Below, one piece after another: positions 1-8,974 of a stretch of 64,000 nt of DNA. This stretch comes from Olivibacter sp. SDN3 (GTDB taxonomy: Bacteria > Bacteroidota > Bacteroidia > Sphingobacteriales > Sphingobacteriaceae), in NCBI RefSeq assembly GCF_014334135.1, contig NZ_CP060497.1:4898001-4962000 (forward strand), written 5' to 3'. Numbering within the stretch: position 1 is the first letter of the stretch; each line of letters starts with the position of its first letter. The notes beneath the pieces are model-generated. The model was not told the DNA's origin. It did not search any database and saw nothing but the letters and a program-made list of their open reading frames with translations. A program made the translations under genes and the position numbers.

Positions 1-157
1 TAGCCATCTCCAATTGTTCGGTATTCTGCCAATACTGCTCGTTAGGTATGGCATCAATAGGATCACGGTCAAGATAATCTTTACATCCTGCGATATGGAT
101 AAAAAGCAGCAATATCGCCATATAAAAACCATACTGTTTGATCATTAACATCTTCAT
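1..157 (-). CDS. SusD/RagB-family lipoprotein, N-terminal part only (cut by window edge)
   Basis: Only the first 52 codons are inside the window. They encode a hydrophobic signal peptide ending in a lipobox (HIAGC, Cys25), then KDYLDRDPID, the typical start of SusD/RagB outer-membrane substrate-binding lipoproteins. It lies 23 bp downstream of the SusC-like gene that ends at 181, the normal SusC-then-SusD order. In the family it would sit on the cell surface as the lid of the SusC channel. The ATG at 155-157 gives the best signal peptide. Substrate cannot be told from this fragment. Confidence 0.85.
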   Translation of the reverse strand, partial: MKMLMIKQYGFYMAILLLFIHIAGCKDYLDRDPIDAIPNEQYWQNTEQLEMA

Positions 158-180
158 CTTTATAAAATAACAAGTTCAGT

Positions 181-3100
181 CTATCTAAAATTCACATTGA
201 GGCCTACAACAAAAGTCTTCAGTTGTGGGTAAAAGTTTGCTCCCTGTCCAACAGACGCTTCGGGGTCATATCCGTAAAAGAAATCACTCATCGTAAAGAG
301 ATTCTCGGCAGATACATAAAACCGTAGCTTGCTCGCCCTGAATTTCTCTGTAATACGATCGGGCAAGGTATATCCTAACTGGATATTCTTTAAGCGTAAA
401 TAGGCAGCATTTTCAATCCAATAAGAAGAAAGCCTCGTATTATGGTCTCTGTTAAATACAAACCTGGGATAGGCCGCACCTGTATTCTCCGGTGTCCATC
501 GATCTAAATGTACCTCTTGAGGCATTGCGCTGTTGTTCATGAAGGGGTGACGGGCAGACCCCGTTAACCATCCATCCGCTTTACCAACCCCTTGTATAAA
601 GAAACTGAAGTCGATTCCTTTCCACGCCAGGTCTCCCCTAAACCCGTACGTGTAACGCGGAATATCACTGCCCAGAATATGGCGGTCTTTACCAACGGTA
701 ATTGCCTCGTCATCTTGATTTTGCGGGCGGTAGATCAAATCACCCGGACCTACCAGATCTCCGGCCTGGAAGGGAAACCTTGGCACATATTCGCCATCGA
801 CGAGATCAAAATCGTCTACCTGCGCAATGCGATCTGCTATAAAACCATAAAGCGCATCGATGGGATGCCCTACCAAACGAACCTGATTGCCTAAATTTTG
901 TGCATAATCATCCAAGCGGGTAATTTTATTCCTAACATCCGAAAGGTTGACATTCACGCCATATTTTACTTCTCCGATTTGATCCTGCCACGCCAAATTG
1001 ACCTCCCATCCTTTATTTTGTACCGCCCCTGCATTCTGCGAGGGGTAATTCGTGCCCATACCGATAACATCCGGTAGCGGTGGATTCAATAAAATATCAT
1101 TGGTATTATTGATAAAATAATCGGCTGCAATATCTAGTCGACCATTTAACATGGTTAGATCCAGCCCCACATTGAACTTCTCCGCCTGTTCCCATGTCAC
1201 GATACGATTGGCAAACTCTGTTTGTCGAAAACCGATGCGGGGTTGATTACCAATGGGGTTGTTTGACCCAACTTGCGCGGGTTCCAGAATAGACATATAG
1301 GGATAGTAAAGATCAACGTCTCCTCTCCTTATACGGTCATTTCCCTGTGTACCATAAGAAGCCCTCAATTTAGCGGTTTCAATGGTCGAACGTAAATTCT
1401 CAAAGAAATTTTCGGCAGAGAACACCCATCCAACAGAGGCTGATCCAAACCAGTTCCAACGTACTTCGGGAGCAAAACGCGAAGAACCATCATAACGGAA
1501 ATTTCCTTCGAACAGGTATTTACTATCGTATGCGTAATTTACCCTACCAAAAACGGATTGTAGCGCATATTGATATCCGCTACTTGTATTTAGCGGGTTA
1601 TCAACGCCCAGATTCAGTGAGGGTATGGTCTCCACCGGCAAATTCTGACGGGTCGCTTCGAAATAATTATTAATATTTTCCTCCTGTGAAACACCTAAAA
1701 GACCGCTTAGCTCATGCTTTTCTGCAAAAGTTTTGGCATAATTAACGGTACCGATAAAGGTTTGATATAAATTGGTATAATCCCTAACATCTATTGAATT
1801 GGGGAAATTATTCTGATAAATCCGCTCGTTGTCGTCTGGACTATAGTAGTTGATGGTAGAATTTAAAATTGTTCGTTTTCCATTCGAACGAACCAAACCA
1901 TACTGCGCTTTCACATCTAAACCATCAATAATCTGGAGTGTAGCACTCAGGTTCGCGGTTACCTCCTGCGAACCAAAACCATTATATCCGCCATCATTTG
2001 CCAGTGCTACGGGGTTACTCTGGCCGCCGTGATAACCCCAGCTTCCGTTTGTAAACCGTACCGGAACCAATGGGCGTATACTGGTAGCTGCTGCCAATAG
2101 ATCCCGCCCACCGTTTCCGCCAGCACTACTATTAACATCTCTGTCAATGTAACCGATATTCGCATCAATGGCCAAACGATCGAGCACCGTGGTGTTGATA
2201 CGCGCGCGGACATTATGGCGATTAGCTTTAAAGTTATCGCCTACCACCAATCCACCTTCGCCTAAATAGCCGTAGGAAAGAAAGTAATTCATATTCTCCC
2301 CACCGCCATTAATATTCAGGTTATGCCCCTGTTGTGGTGCATAGTCTTTATAAACTTCATCTATCCAGTCGGTATTGGCAAAATAGTTTGGATCAGAACC
2401 GTTGCGTGCTGTCTCGATCTGGTCGGCGGAGTAAACGGGCGTTTGCCCTGCGTTTCTTGTAGCTTCATTATGTAGTTCCATAAACTCTGGAGATCCCAAG
2501 AAGTTGGGTAGTGCCGTTGGCGTTTGCCGTCCATAATAACTATTCAAAGAGATATTCGGGCTCGTTCCTTTTTTCCCGGTTTTTGTAGTAACCAATATGA
2601 CGCCGTTTGCACCCCGAACGCCATAGATAGAAGAAGAGGCCGCATCTTTTAATACCGAAATACTCTCGATATCATCGGGGTTTAATATATTTAAATCGCC
2701 ACCGGGAATTCCATCTATGACAACTAGCGGCGAGGCGTCGCCCCAGGTACCAACGCCGCGTACCCGAATAGATGGGGCGTTCCCTCCGGGCACCGTACTG
2801 GTATTTCTAACGGTAACACCTGGCAACAAGCCCTGCATCCCTCTACCAACATTGGTAATCGGTCTGCTTTCCAGATCTTCACCCGTCATCGCCGATACCG
2901 CACCGGTTAGATTTATCTTTTTCTGCGTACCGTACCCCACTACTACCACCTCATCCAAAGACGCTACGTCTTCCTCGAGAAACACGTTAAAGTTATCATC
3001 GGCACCACTTATACGTCGTTCGGCAGGAAGGTATCCCAAGGAAGAAAAGACCAGGATATCACCAGGTTTGGCCTGAACAGAGAAAGCGCCATCCTCAGCA

Positions 3101-3606
3101 GTGGTAGCACCACCCTGGCCGGTTTTAATCCGAACGAGCACTCCGGGCAAGGCGCCTGCTGGTTGCTGGTCGTCATATACCTTCCCCCTAATGGTGACTG
3201 TGGAGTCCTGTTGGCGTGGCCTGTTCAGCTTCAATCTTGGTTTCTTGCTTTCTTTTATCGTTATCTGATTACCTGAAATACTGTAAATAAGAGAATTATC
3301 GGTTAGAACCTTATCTAAAACATCAAGTAATTCTTCGCCATCAACAGCTACAGACACTTGTTTCCCAGCGACAATTTTGTCACTATAAAATAAAGAATAT
3401 TTAGTTTGTCGCTGTATTTCGTGAAACAGGTCCGTGAGTTTTCCCTCATTGATCTGTACACTGATTTTACTCTGTGAATACGAATTAGCGTATACACTAA
3501 CCATGTTAATACATACCATAAATGCCGTTAACCTCAACATTCGGAAAATTTTTGAAATAAAACCTGCCTGTACACTACAGGATTGGCAGGCATAAAAAAA
3601 ATGCAT
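181..3606 (-). CDS. SusC/RagA-family TonB-dependent receptor with STN signalling domain
   Basis: This is a 1141-residue outer-membrane receptor. Visible regions in order are a signal sequence around residues 23-45 (MLRLTAFMVCI...YANSYSQ), an STN domain at about 47-115, a carboxypeptidase-D-regulatory-like domain at about 137-212, the plug that follows LDEVVVVGYGTQKK, and a long beta-barrel ending in NVNFR. SusC proteins import oligomeric nutrients with TonB energy. The STN domain is known to contact a FecR anti-sigma factor, and sigma and FecR genes lie directly upstream, so this receptor probably induces its own operon. The start could be Met1 or Met23; Met23 gives a classical signal peptide, but many family members carry a similar extension. 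No enzyme gene nearby reveals the substrate. Confidence 0.93.
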   Translation of the reverse strand: MHFFYACQSCSVQAGFISKIFRMLRLTAFMVCINMVSVYANSYSQSKISVQINEGKLTDLFHEIQRQTKYSLFYSDKIVAGKQVSVAVDGEELLDVLDKVLTDNSLIYSISGNQITIKESKKPRLKLNRPRQQDSTVTIRGKVYDDQQPAGALPGVLVRIKTGQGGATTAEDGAFSVQAKPGDILVFSSLGYLPAERRISGADDNFNVFLEEDVASLDEVVVVGYGTQKKINLTGAVSAMTGEDLESRPITNVGRGMQGLLPGVTVRNTSTVPGGNAPSIRVRGVGTWGDASPLVVIDGIPGGDLNILNPDDIESISVLKDAASSSIYGVRGANGVILVTTKTGKKGTSPNISLNSYYGRQTPTALPNFLGSPEFMELHNEATRNAGQTPVYSADQIETARNGSDPNYFANTDWIDEVYKDYAPQQGHNLNINGGGENMNYFLSYGYLGEGGLVVGDNFKANRHNVRARINTTVLDRLAIDANIGYIDRDVNSSAGGNGGRDLLAAATSIRPLVPVRFTNGSWGYHGGQSNPVALANDGGYNGFGSQEVTANLSATLQIIDGLDVKAQYGLVRSNGKRTILNSTINYYSPDDNERIYQNNFPNSIDVRDYTNLYQTFIGTVNYAKTFAEKHELSGLLGVSQEENINNYFEATRQNLPVETIPSLNLGVDNPLNTSSGYQYALQSVFGRVNYAYDSKYLFEGNFRYDGSSRFAPEVRWNWFGSASVGWVFSAENFFENLRSTIETAKLRASYGTQGNDRIRRGDVDLYYPYMSILEPAQVGSNNPIGNQPRIGFRQTEFANRIVTWEQAEKFNVGLDLTMLNGRLDIAADYFINNTNDILLNPPLPDVIGMGTNYPSQNAGAVQNKGWEVNLAWQDQIGEVKYGVNVNLSDVRNKITRLDDYAQNLGNQVRLVGHPIDALYGFIADRIAQVDDFDLVDGEYVPRFPFQAGDLVGPGDLIYRPQNQDDEAITVGKDRHILGSDIPRYTYGFRGDLAWKGIDFSFFIQGVGKADGWLTGSARHPFMNNSAMPQEVHLDRWTPENTGAAYPRFVFNRDHNTRLSSYWIENAAYLRLKNIQLGYTLPDRITEKFRASKLRFYVSAENLFTMSDFFYGYDPEASVGQGANFYPQLKTFVVGLNVNFR

Positions 3607-3650
3607 ACTTTAGTAAATAATTAATTGATACTCTAGTTAATTAGTTCATT

Positions 3651-3683
3651 AAACGGGAAAGTGTTCCAGCACTTGTCCCGTTT
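3651..3683 (-). terminator. Hairpin between fecR and susC
   Basis: The arms AAACGGGA-AAGTG and CACTT-GTCCCGTTT pair almost perfectly (one bulged base) just downstream of the fecR-like gene. On the minus strand only TTTAATG follows, so it is a weak terminator. It may instead set the fecR to susC expression ratio. Confidence 0.5.
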
Positions 3684-3713
3684 ACATACCATGCTTTAAT
3701 GCATTGCTTGGTT

Positions 3714-4802
3714 TTATTTTCTTTTAATGTATACCCTCCTTTCTATCTGGGTAGCCGCATATTCTTCCTGGTCGTACACGTGCTGTAAAACAGCTAGTAA
3801 AGGTTGACTTAAATCTAAGCTACCAGAGAAGGTATCCGCAGCAGGTAATCCCGTATGATCAAGAATTTTTGTATTATAAACACGTTCCAGTTTTTTTACA
3901 ATTTCACTTAAAGGTGTTTGGTTTAATAACAACTGTCGTTTCGTCCAGGAAATTGATTCTTCAATTGCAGCTTCCTTAACTGCGATTGTTCCCTTTTTGC
4001 GATCGACGGCCGCCATTGTACCTGGCTCAAGTATTTTTTTATCGAAATGACTTTCCTTTGTTTCGTGCACCTCAATGTTTCCGCTCAATAACACCGCGGT
4101 ATGCTGTTGGTCATTGGCATACACACTTAAATTGAATGTAGTTCCGAGTACATTAATATCCATATAATCAGATCGGACAATAAAGGGTCTATTCGCTTCG
4201 TGTTTTACTTCAAAATAGCCCTCACCCTCCAAATATACCTCTCGTTGATTTCCGGCAAACTGCTCGGGGAAAGTTAGGGTCGACCCCGCATTTAGCCATA
4301 TTTTCGAGCCATCTTCCAGCAACACTTCCGTCCGCTTACCATACGGAACGTTAATAGAACTAAATCTGGATTGTTTATTCTGCTTGCTTACAACGGGAAC
4401 AGTCTCATGCAGATCAGCTGCATCAGTATAATTGACAACGGAATCGGCCATTAGCTCATGGCTTCTCTTATCAGCATCCAGTAGTTGGACCTCCCCGGTA
4501 TCCCGAAAATGCATTTTATTCGTTTTTGCTATTACTACGATATCTACATCCGTTTTTTTATAATGGTAAAAAAAGTAAAATGCTCCAAAGAAAACAGCTG
4601 CCATGGCAACAGATAACCACCCAACGCTCCGTCTTCTATGCCGTTTTAATACAGGGCTATCAATGGTTCGAGTCACAATACTTGCCCAAAGCTGTTCTTT
4701 CTCCTTTGTCGTTAATTTTTCCGCACGAGCATTTTCAAGCGTGTTTTTGATGTTTTCTGTGATGTTTCTCCTTTTGTTCATGCGGGCTACTGCCATTTTC
4801 AT
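3714..4802 (-). CDS. FecR-family anti-sigma factor
   Basis: A 362-residue protein with a cytoplasmic N-terminal segment, one membrane segment at about residues 63-80 (LSVAMAAVFFGAFYFFY), a periplasmic FecR domain at about 145-245 (INVPYGKRTEVLLEDGSKIWLNAG region) and a C-terminal DUF4974-like region with TPLSEIVKKLERVYN. FecR proteins hold an ECF sigma factor inactive until the STN domain of the partner receptor signals. It sits between an ECF sigma gene and a SusC gene with STN, the standard cassette order. Met7 (ATG at 4784) is an alternative start. Confidence 0.92.
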   Translation of the reverse strand: MKMAVARMNKRRNITENIKNTLENARAEKLTTKEKEQLWASIVTRTIDSPVLKRHRRRSVGWLSVAMAAVFFGAFYFFYHYKKTDVDIVVIAKTNKMHFRDTGEVQLLDADKRSHELMADSVVNYTDAADLHETVPVVSKQNKQSRFSSINVPYGKRTEVLLEDGSKIWLNAGSTLTFPEQFAGNQREVYLEGEGYFEVKHEANRPFIVRSDYMDINVLGTTFNLSVYANDQQHTAVLLSGNIEVHETKESHFDKKILEPGTMAAVDRKKGTIAVKEAAIEESISWTKRQLLLNQTPLSEIVKKLERVYNTKILDHTGLPAADTFSGSLDLSQPLLAVLQHVYDQEEYAATQIERRVYIKRK

Positions 4803-4956
4803 TCCGCATACCTATGCGTCCACCCATAAGCGGTGATCATGGCCTTTTTATAAGAGAGAGGGGATAAACTCTTTTTTATAGACAATTATTTTATCTTTTT
4901 TATTAATCGCATGTGTGGTGACCGATTAAAGATAAGAGGTTAACCTATGGGGCTTG

Positions 4957-5556
4957 TCATTTCATCTGCTGACGACCAATAACCATACAGAGCAGCTGTA
5001 TCACCTGCACATGATCTACCTTCTCCCGTATACTTTTAATTGCTCTGTAAATAAGTGTTCTACAAGTGGCAACCGAAACCTGCATAAGTTCCGCTACTTC
5101 TTCATAACTGAGTTCTTCATGAAATTTCAGGTAAATCGCTTCTCGCTGACGGGACGGCAGAAGCGTAATAAGCTTTTGAAGTTTTCGGTAGAGATGCTGA
5201 TTTTCTTCCCGTTGAATCCACTGCGATTCTGTACTCCATTCTAAAGTAAAAGTATAATATAATTCCTGAGGGAGATCGTGCGCCCTATTTTCCTTCCTGA
5301 TTTTGTCTAATATAATCCTTCGTAGAGAAATGAAAAGATAAGGCCGTACGTTTACGTTAGGGTTGATATTATTTCTATACCTATAAAGGTCTGTAAATAA
5401 ATCCTGTATACTGTCTTTGACTAACTCACTATCGCGATGATATTTCTTTCCAAAAGTGTATAAACGGTCGATATACATATTGTAAAGTTCTTCAAACGCG
5501 CGATCACATCCTCCGATAAAATCTTGCCAATAGGTATATTCTTTTAGATCTGTCAT
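4957..5556 (-). CDS. RNA polymerase ECF-type sigma factor
   Basis: 199 residues with sigma-70 region 2 at about 20-88 (AFEELYNMYIDRLYTFG and the RPYLFISLRR segment) and region 4 at about 125-185 (LPSRQREAIYLKF, then ELSYEEVAELMQVS and CRTLIYRAIKSIRE as the helix-turn-helix). It is the first gene of the sigma/FecR/SusC/SusD cassette and should direct RNA polymerase to the downstream susCD promoter when FecR releases it. A TAATTTTG motif at 5596-5603, about 40 bp upstream, resembles the housekeeping -7 box, though I see no matching -33. Confidence 0.92.
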   Translation of the reverse strand: MTDLKEYTYWQDFIGGCDRAFEELYNMYIDRLYTFGKKYHRDSELVKDSIQDLFTDLYRYRNNINPNVNVRPYLFISLRRIILDKIRKENRAHDLPQELYYTFTLEWSTESQWIQREENQHLYRKLQKLITLLPSRQREAIYLKFHEELSYEEVAELMQVSVATCRTLIYRAIKSIREKVDHVQVIQLLCMVIGRQQMK

Positions 5557-5665
5557 TTATAACCCTTTAATAAAATTGCATTAACTTAATCTCATCAAAA
5601 TTAAGTATTACAGGCCCCACGTATATTACAGTAAAGTTAAGTTTATATTAAAATGGTTAAACTGT

Positions 5666-5699
5666 ACAGGCTCATGGATATTTCATCTCATGAGCCTGT
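5666..5699 (-). terminator. Inverted repeat downstream of the TIM-barrel isomerase gene
   Basis: ACAGGCTCATG and CATGAGCCTGT are perfect 11-bp arms around a 12-nt loop, in the spacer between the isomerase-like gene and the sigma gene. There is no strong T-run, so termination is likely but not certain. Confidence 0.55.
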
Positions 5700-5797
5700 T
5701 CAAACTTAAAAAAATTTATTTTATATTATAGCATGGCTTACAGATAAAATAAATGCTAAAGACCTTTTTATTAAGATAAAACACAGCATCAGCTGTA

Positions 5798-6700
5798 TTA
5801 ACTAAGTTTTTCTCCAACTTTTTCAAGGAGTATTTTTGATTTCTTGATACCCTCTTCTTCACTTAAATTGTCACCTTCATATTCGATACCAACGTATCCT
5901 TTATATCCGGCATCTTTTACAATTTTAAGCATGCGGAGATAATCTACTACGGTATCATTTCCCTCATCATCAAAATCATGTGTTTTCGCGCTTACTCCCT
6001 TGGCAAAAGGCATTAAATCGGTTACGCCCTGATACCTATCGTACTCATAGAAATTACCAAAATCCGGTAAGCTGCCACAATTCTTTTTACTTACTTCCTT
6101 TAACACCGAACTTAACCATTGGCCATCTGAAGATACACCACCATGGTTTTCTACAATCACATTAATTTTATGCTTGGACGCAAATTCACTTAACGACCCT
6201 AAACCATCAACAGCGGCTGCTTTTACTTCTTCAGGTGTTCCTTTACCGGCAGCGTTTACGCGAATGGCATGACATCCCAAAAATTTAGCTGCTTCTACCC
6301 ACTTATAATGATTTTCCACCGCTTTTTTTCTTTCCGAGTCGTCTGGTGCGCCTAGGTTTCCCTCACCATCAATCATGATCAGCACATTTTTAACACCATT
6401 GTCTTTCGAGCGCTTCAACATTTCCTGTAAATAGGTTTTATCGTTCGCCTTGTCCTTAAAAAATTGGTTTACATATTCTACACCAAAAATGCCATATTTT
6501 TTTGCAGCAGTTTCGGCAAAATCGAGATTGTCCAGTTCTTTTGCAAAAAGCGTTTTGTGCAATGACCATTGTGCCAATGAAATATCAAAAAACATTTTTT
6601 TGCCAGATGAAGCAAAGGCTTCCAAAGGTAAATTTGGTAAAACAGAAAGCCCCAAAGCACCCATACCCAGCTGCTTTAAAAATTCACGTCTATTGTTCAT
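5798..6700 (-). CDS. Exported sugar phosphate isomerase/epimerase-like (TIM-barrel) protein
   Basis: 300 residues. The N-terminus starts with a twin-arginine-like signal ([18 protein letters not shown]) ending near ASSGKK, so export by the Tat route is likely. The mature part matches the xylose isomerase-like TIM-barrel/hydroxypyruvate isomerase superfamily: the VENHGG segment, the GNF...YDRYQG segment and a C-terminal [10 protein letters not shown], which supply typical acidic and His metal ligands. Such proteins isomerise or epimerise sugars or inositols, but the substrate cannot be assigned here. It appears to be a single-gene unit. Confidence 0.82.
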   Translation of the reverse strand: MNNRREFLKQLGMGALGLSVLPNLPLEAFASSGKKMFFDISLAQWSLHKTLFAKELDNLDFAETAAKKYGIFGVEYVNQFFKDKANDKTYLQEMLKRSKDNGVKNVLIMIDGEGNLGAPDDSERKKAVENHYKWVEAAKFLGCHAIRVNAAGKGTPEEVKAAAVDGLGSLSEFASKHKINVIVENHGGVSSDGQWLSSVLKEVSKKNCGSLPDFGNFYEYDRYQGVTDLMPFAKGVSAKTHDFDDEGNDTVVDYLRMLKIVKDAGYKGYVGIEYEGDNLSEEEGIKKSKILLEKVGEKLS

Positions 6701-6922
6701 GTTGTAAGGTTTTATAGGAAGGCAATTTAGGAAAAAAATTGAATATATAAAGGAGTTAACCTATTTTTTGGTTGGCAGTTTTGGTAAAACCAGTATGCAC
6801 ACGCTTTGATCTTGGAACGGGCTAACCTAAAAGTTACACCGCATCTTTATACATAGCGTATTTGTTTAATAATAATGTAAGCGCTGTTGTTTATCGTCTA
6901 AGTACATGAATGAGAAAATAGC

Positions 6923-6955
6923 GCCGGTAGGAGTATTACGATTGCTCCTACCGGC
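6923..6955 (-). terminator. Terminator of the FN3-protein gene
   Basis: Perfect 11-bp arms GCCGGTAGGAG / CTCCTACCGGC with an 11-nt loop, beginning only a few bases after the stop codon of the gene that ends at 6961. GCTATTTTC follows on the minus strand. Confidence 0.75.
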
Positions 6956-6960
6956 AGGAC

Positions 6961-7593
6961 TTATCGCGCCATTCGACTAATAGGTTCGCTCCAATCGCTC
7001 ACTCCTTTACCGTTCCGCGACCTCACCTTAACACGACAGATTATACCTGGCTCCAAGGGTGCCAGCACATTGTTACGCGACGACGTACTGGTGAACAATT
7101 GCTCCCAATCAGGCTCGCCCTGTTCATCCAATGAAGTAGCGTACCTATACTCATACTCCCAGGCACCCTTAACGGCGTTAAAATCTAATCGCAGTTGCCC
7201 GCTTTGCGATGTGTCCATTAATCGTAAACGCTCCGGGATAGCTGGGATGTCTACCGACGTTCTCGATTGCCGTACAGGAAAACCCGAGCTTAAAATAACG
7301 TGTAAAGCGCCATCCGCTACCGTGTTGACGTAAAAGGCTAATTTTTTCAGTTCGCCTTCCAAAATTTGGCGACTATGATTCTTTTCACTGGTATTCAACG
7401 GGCTGCCCCTTCTGGTGCTCGCCAGCTTTTCACGGAAGTCGTCTACCAATATTTGCACATCCTCCAAGGCCGGTACCGGCGTTCCAAAATGCGGATTGTC
7501 TGCCATTGCAGTAATCACCGTAACACCTAATGTAGCGAGTGCATCGTCTGAAAATCTTTTAAAACCTAAATTTGCTTGTCTATTGTTTTGCAT
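6961..7593 (-). CDS. Hypothetical protein with C-terminal fibronectin type III domain
   Basis: 210 residues without a signal peptide or membrane segment. The first 100 residues look helical (LVDDFREKLAST, LEGELKKLAFYVNTVADG). Residues about 115-207 form an FN3-like fold (IPAIPERLRL...DFNAVKGAWEYEYRYATS...PLEPGIICRVKVRSRNGKGVSDWSEPI). The family is known from Bacteroidota but I know of no function for it. A short ORF (7580-7717) overlaps the start by 14 bp and may be translationally coupled. A hairpin terminator follows at once. Confidence 0.75.
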   Translation of the reverse strand: MQNNRQANLGFKRFSDDALATLGVTVITAMADNPHFGTPVPALEDVQILVDDFREKLASTRRGSPLNTSEKNHSRQILEGELKKLAFYVNTVADGALHVILSSGFPVRQSRTSVDIPAIPERLRLMDTSQSGQLRLDFNAVKGAWEYEYRYATSLDEQGEPDWEQLFTSTSSRNNVLAPLEPGIICRVKVRSRNGKGVSDWSEPISRMAR

Positions 7594-7717
7594 AATTTCT
7601 AAAATTTAAAATTTGTGAAAAATTCTGTTGGTTGATCGTCTCATTGATCGTCACCGTAAAGTGCAGCATAACTGCACGATCTTCAAATGAAATACCGCCA
7701 GTTAAGGAGGTCGACAT
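7580..7717 (-). CDS. Possible small ORF of 45 aa upstream of the FN3 gene
   Basis: An ATG at 7715-7717 opens a 45-codon frame (MSTSLTGGISFEDRAVML...) that stops at 7580-7582, overlapping the first codons of the FN3 gene. The leader just before the ATG is purine-rich (GAAAAAAAGAAG), a usual ribosome-binding context in Bacteroidota. It has no hydrophobic signal and no recognised family. The overlap suggests a leader or coupled partner, but a chance ORF is not excluded. Confidence 0.4.
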   Translation of the reverse strand: MSTSLTGGISFEDRAVMLHFTVTINETINQQNFSQILNFRNYAKQ

Positions 7718-7821
7718 CGGCTTCTTTTTTTCTTTTTCATATACTTTTATAGTTTTCAATCTTACATCACTCCTTGATGTATGTTACAAAGGTTAGTAGA
7801 TATAGAAAAAGGCATGTCCGA

Positions 7822-7857
7822 TTTTGACGCTTTTGTCGTTTTTTGACGCTTTTGTCG
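7822..7857. repeat. Tandem direct repeat, 19-bp period
   Basis: TTTTGACGCTTTTGTCG occurs twice, at 7822-7838 and 7841-7857, in perfect copy. It lies about 100 bp upstream of the small ORF and FN3 gene, which are read away from it, so it could be a regulator-binding site. No regulator is known. Confidence 0.6.
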
Positions 7858-7944
7858 CGTTTGTTACAAAAAGAAATCGATAAACCTCGCCGAAAACCAT
7901 TGTTTTTTCTGTATTACCTGGCAGCAAATCTGTATGGGTTCATG

Positions 7945-8454
7945 ATGAAGTTAATTGACATTAACGCATTGCTAATTGACTTAACCTTGAAGTAGATCGT
8001 CTTCATATTGGATCCAATCGAATGGAACATCAAGATGATTGTTGCTAAGATCAAGTCTATTGCATTGCATAAAAAACCTGTTGTCTTTCATCTATTCCCA
8101 GTTGGACCGCTTCTATTTTCAATTGACCTGAAGTTCATGCTAATTGGATTGAAGTTCAAGTCAACTAGCATGGAAGCAAAAACAATCAACTTGAATATCT
8201 AGCTCAATGGGATAGCTTTCAAGTAGTATTAATTAGCTGTTGTGTTATTTGAATTTGCGATCAAGTTGATTGGTTAAAAGTCGTTGCCGCTTGACTTAAC
8301 AATAAAATCAACAGGTATTAAGGCCAAGAAAATCGGAAATGCTATAAAGTCAATCGACATCACCTTCAAGTTGATCAACTTAATCTTGAAATCAATAGAC
8401 TTCACGATAAAGACAAGTGGAAATATGATAACGATGATCAGGTTAGACACATAA
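7945..8454. repeat. Degenerate 21-bp-period array, 24 units; possibly a decayed heptapeptide-repeat gene
   Basis: From ATG 7945 to TAA 8452-8454 the sequence splits into 24 units of exactly 21 bp with no insertion or deletion. The unit consensus is roughly wTm-AAG-TyA-ATy-Gry-wTn-Amn. Read on plus it gives seven-residue units such as IKSIDIT, FKLINLI, LKSIDFT, with five in-frame stops (TAG at 7993, TAG at 8200, TAG and TAA in unit 14, TAA in unit 16). Because the unit is quasi-palindromic (GTCAATTGAC-like core), the minus strand also reads as VKSIDFK-type repeats, with four stops. It is therefore either a broken repeat-protein gene or non-coding repeat DNA. A strong hairpin terminator follows at 8458. 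No homologue is recognised. Confidence 0.75.
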
Positions 8455-8457
8455 AAA

Positions 8458-8484
8458 AGCCACGGCTTTCATTGCGCCGTGGCT
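8458..8484. terminator. Hairpin terminator after the 21-bp array
   Basis: AGCCACGGC / GCCGTGGCT form a 9-bp perfect stem with a 9-nt loop, flanked by an A-run on the left and ATTTATT on the right. It can act on either strand, between the array and the small gene at 8544. Confidence 0.75.
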
Positions 8485-8511
8485 ATTTATTAAAACATGA
8501 AATTTTCACTT

Positions 8512-8530
8512 CGAGCGGAGTGTCCGCTCG
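8512..8530 (-). terminator. Short hairpin downstream of the small HTH-like gene
   Basis: CGAGCGGA-GTG-TCCGCTCG is a perfect 8-bp inverted repeat 13 bp past the stop of the gene ending at 8544. The loop is only 3 nt and no clear T-run follows, so termination is plausible only. Confidence 0.45.
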
Positions 8531-8543
8531 CCATTACTAAGCG

Positions 8544-8756
8544 TTACTTCCTTCGCAGCTTCAGCACCCGTGCAATTTCCGCTACAGATGTATCCATGTA
8601 GTTTGAAACATGGTAGATCGTCACCGGCTGCCAACTTTTTAAAGCGAAAGTATCTCTAATCTGTTGCATCATCCGTTGGCAAGTGCGCATACTCTTGCCA
8701 GTTAACCGCTGCAAATCCGAAGTAAACATAAATAAACGTTGTAAAGCTATCTCCAT
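8544..8756 (-). CDS. Small HTH-like hypothetical protein, 70 aa
   Basis: A 70-residue basic protein. Residues 12-35 (TSDLQRLTGKSMRTCQRM) look like a helix-turn-helix similar to small Bacteroidota proteins with a LTG-x-S-x-RT-x-QR-x-M pattern, followed by QPVTIYHVSNYMDTSVAEI, a second possible helical pair. It may bind DNA, but the function is unknown. A promoter-like pair upstream (TATTTTTG at 8778-8785 and TTTG at 8809-8812, minus strand) supports expression. The overlapping 116-aa frame on the same strand looks spurious. Confidence 0.55.
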   Translation of the reverse strand: MEIALQRLFMFTSDLQRLTGKSMRTCQRMMQQIRDTFALKSWQPVTIYHVSNYMDTSVAEIARVLKLRRK

Positions 8757-8777
8757 ATCTTCCTTTTATTGCTAAAG

Positions 8778-8812
8778 CAAAAATAGCAACGTAAAAAGAA
8801 ACTTTAGACAAA
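8778..8812 (-). promoter_or_regulatory. Candidate promoter of the small HTH-like gene
   Basis: The -7 box TATTTTTG (8778-8785) and -33 box TTTG (8809-8812), read on minus, are 23 nt apart. This is slightly longer than the usual 19-21 nt of Bacteroidota promoters. Confidence 0.4.
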
Positions 8813-8974
8813 AAACCTAATAAAATGCAGCTTCTGTTGAATTTTTGAAAATTTTTCAATGCGTGTAAAACGTGCTTTACAAATTTGTTAACACCGATGT
8901 GTAGCTGTCTTATGAAAATGACAATGTTTTGAAAAAGCTTTTGTAACAAAGGGTGCTTCACGATAGGGTCTTCC

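Noticed and set aside
7945-8454. CRISPR array as an explanation of the periodic region
   Set aside because: The period is 21 bp with no constant repeat and variable spacer division, and no cas gene is near.
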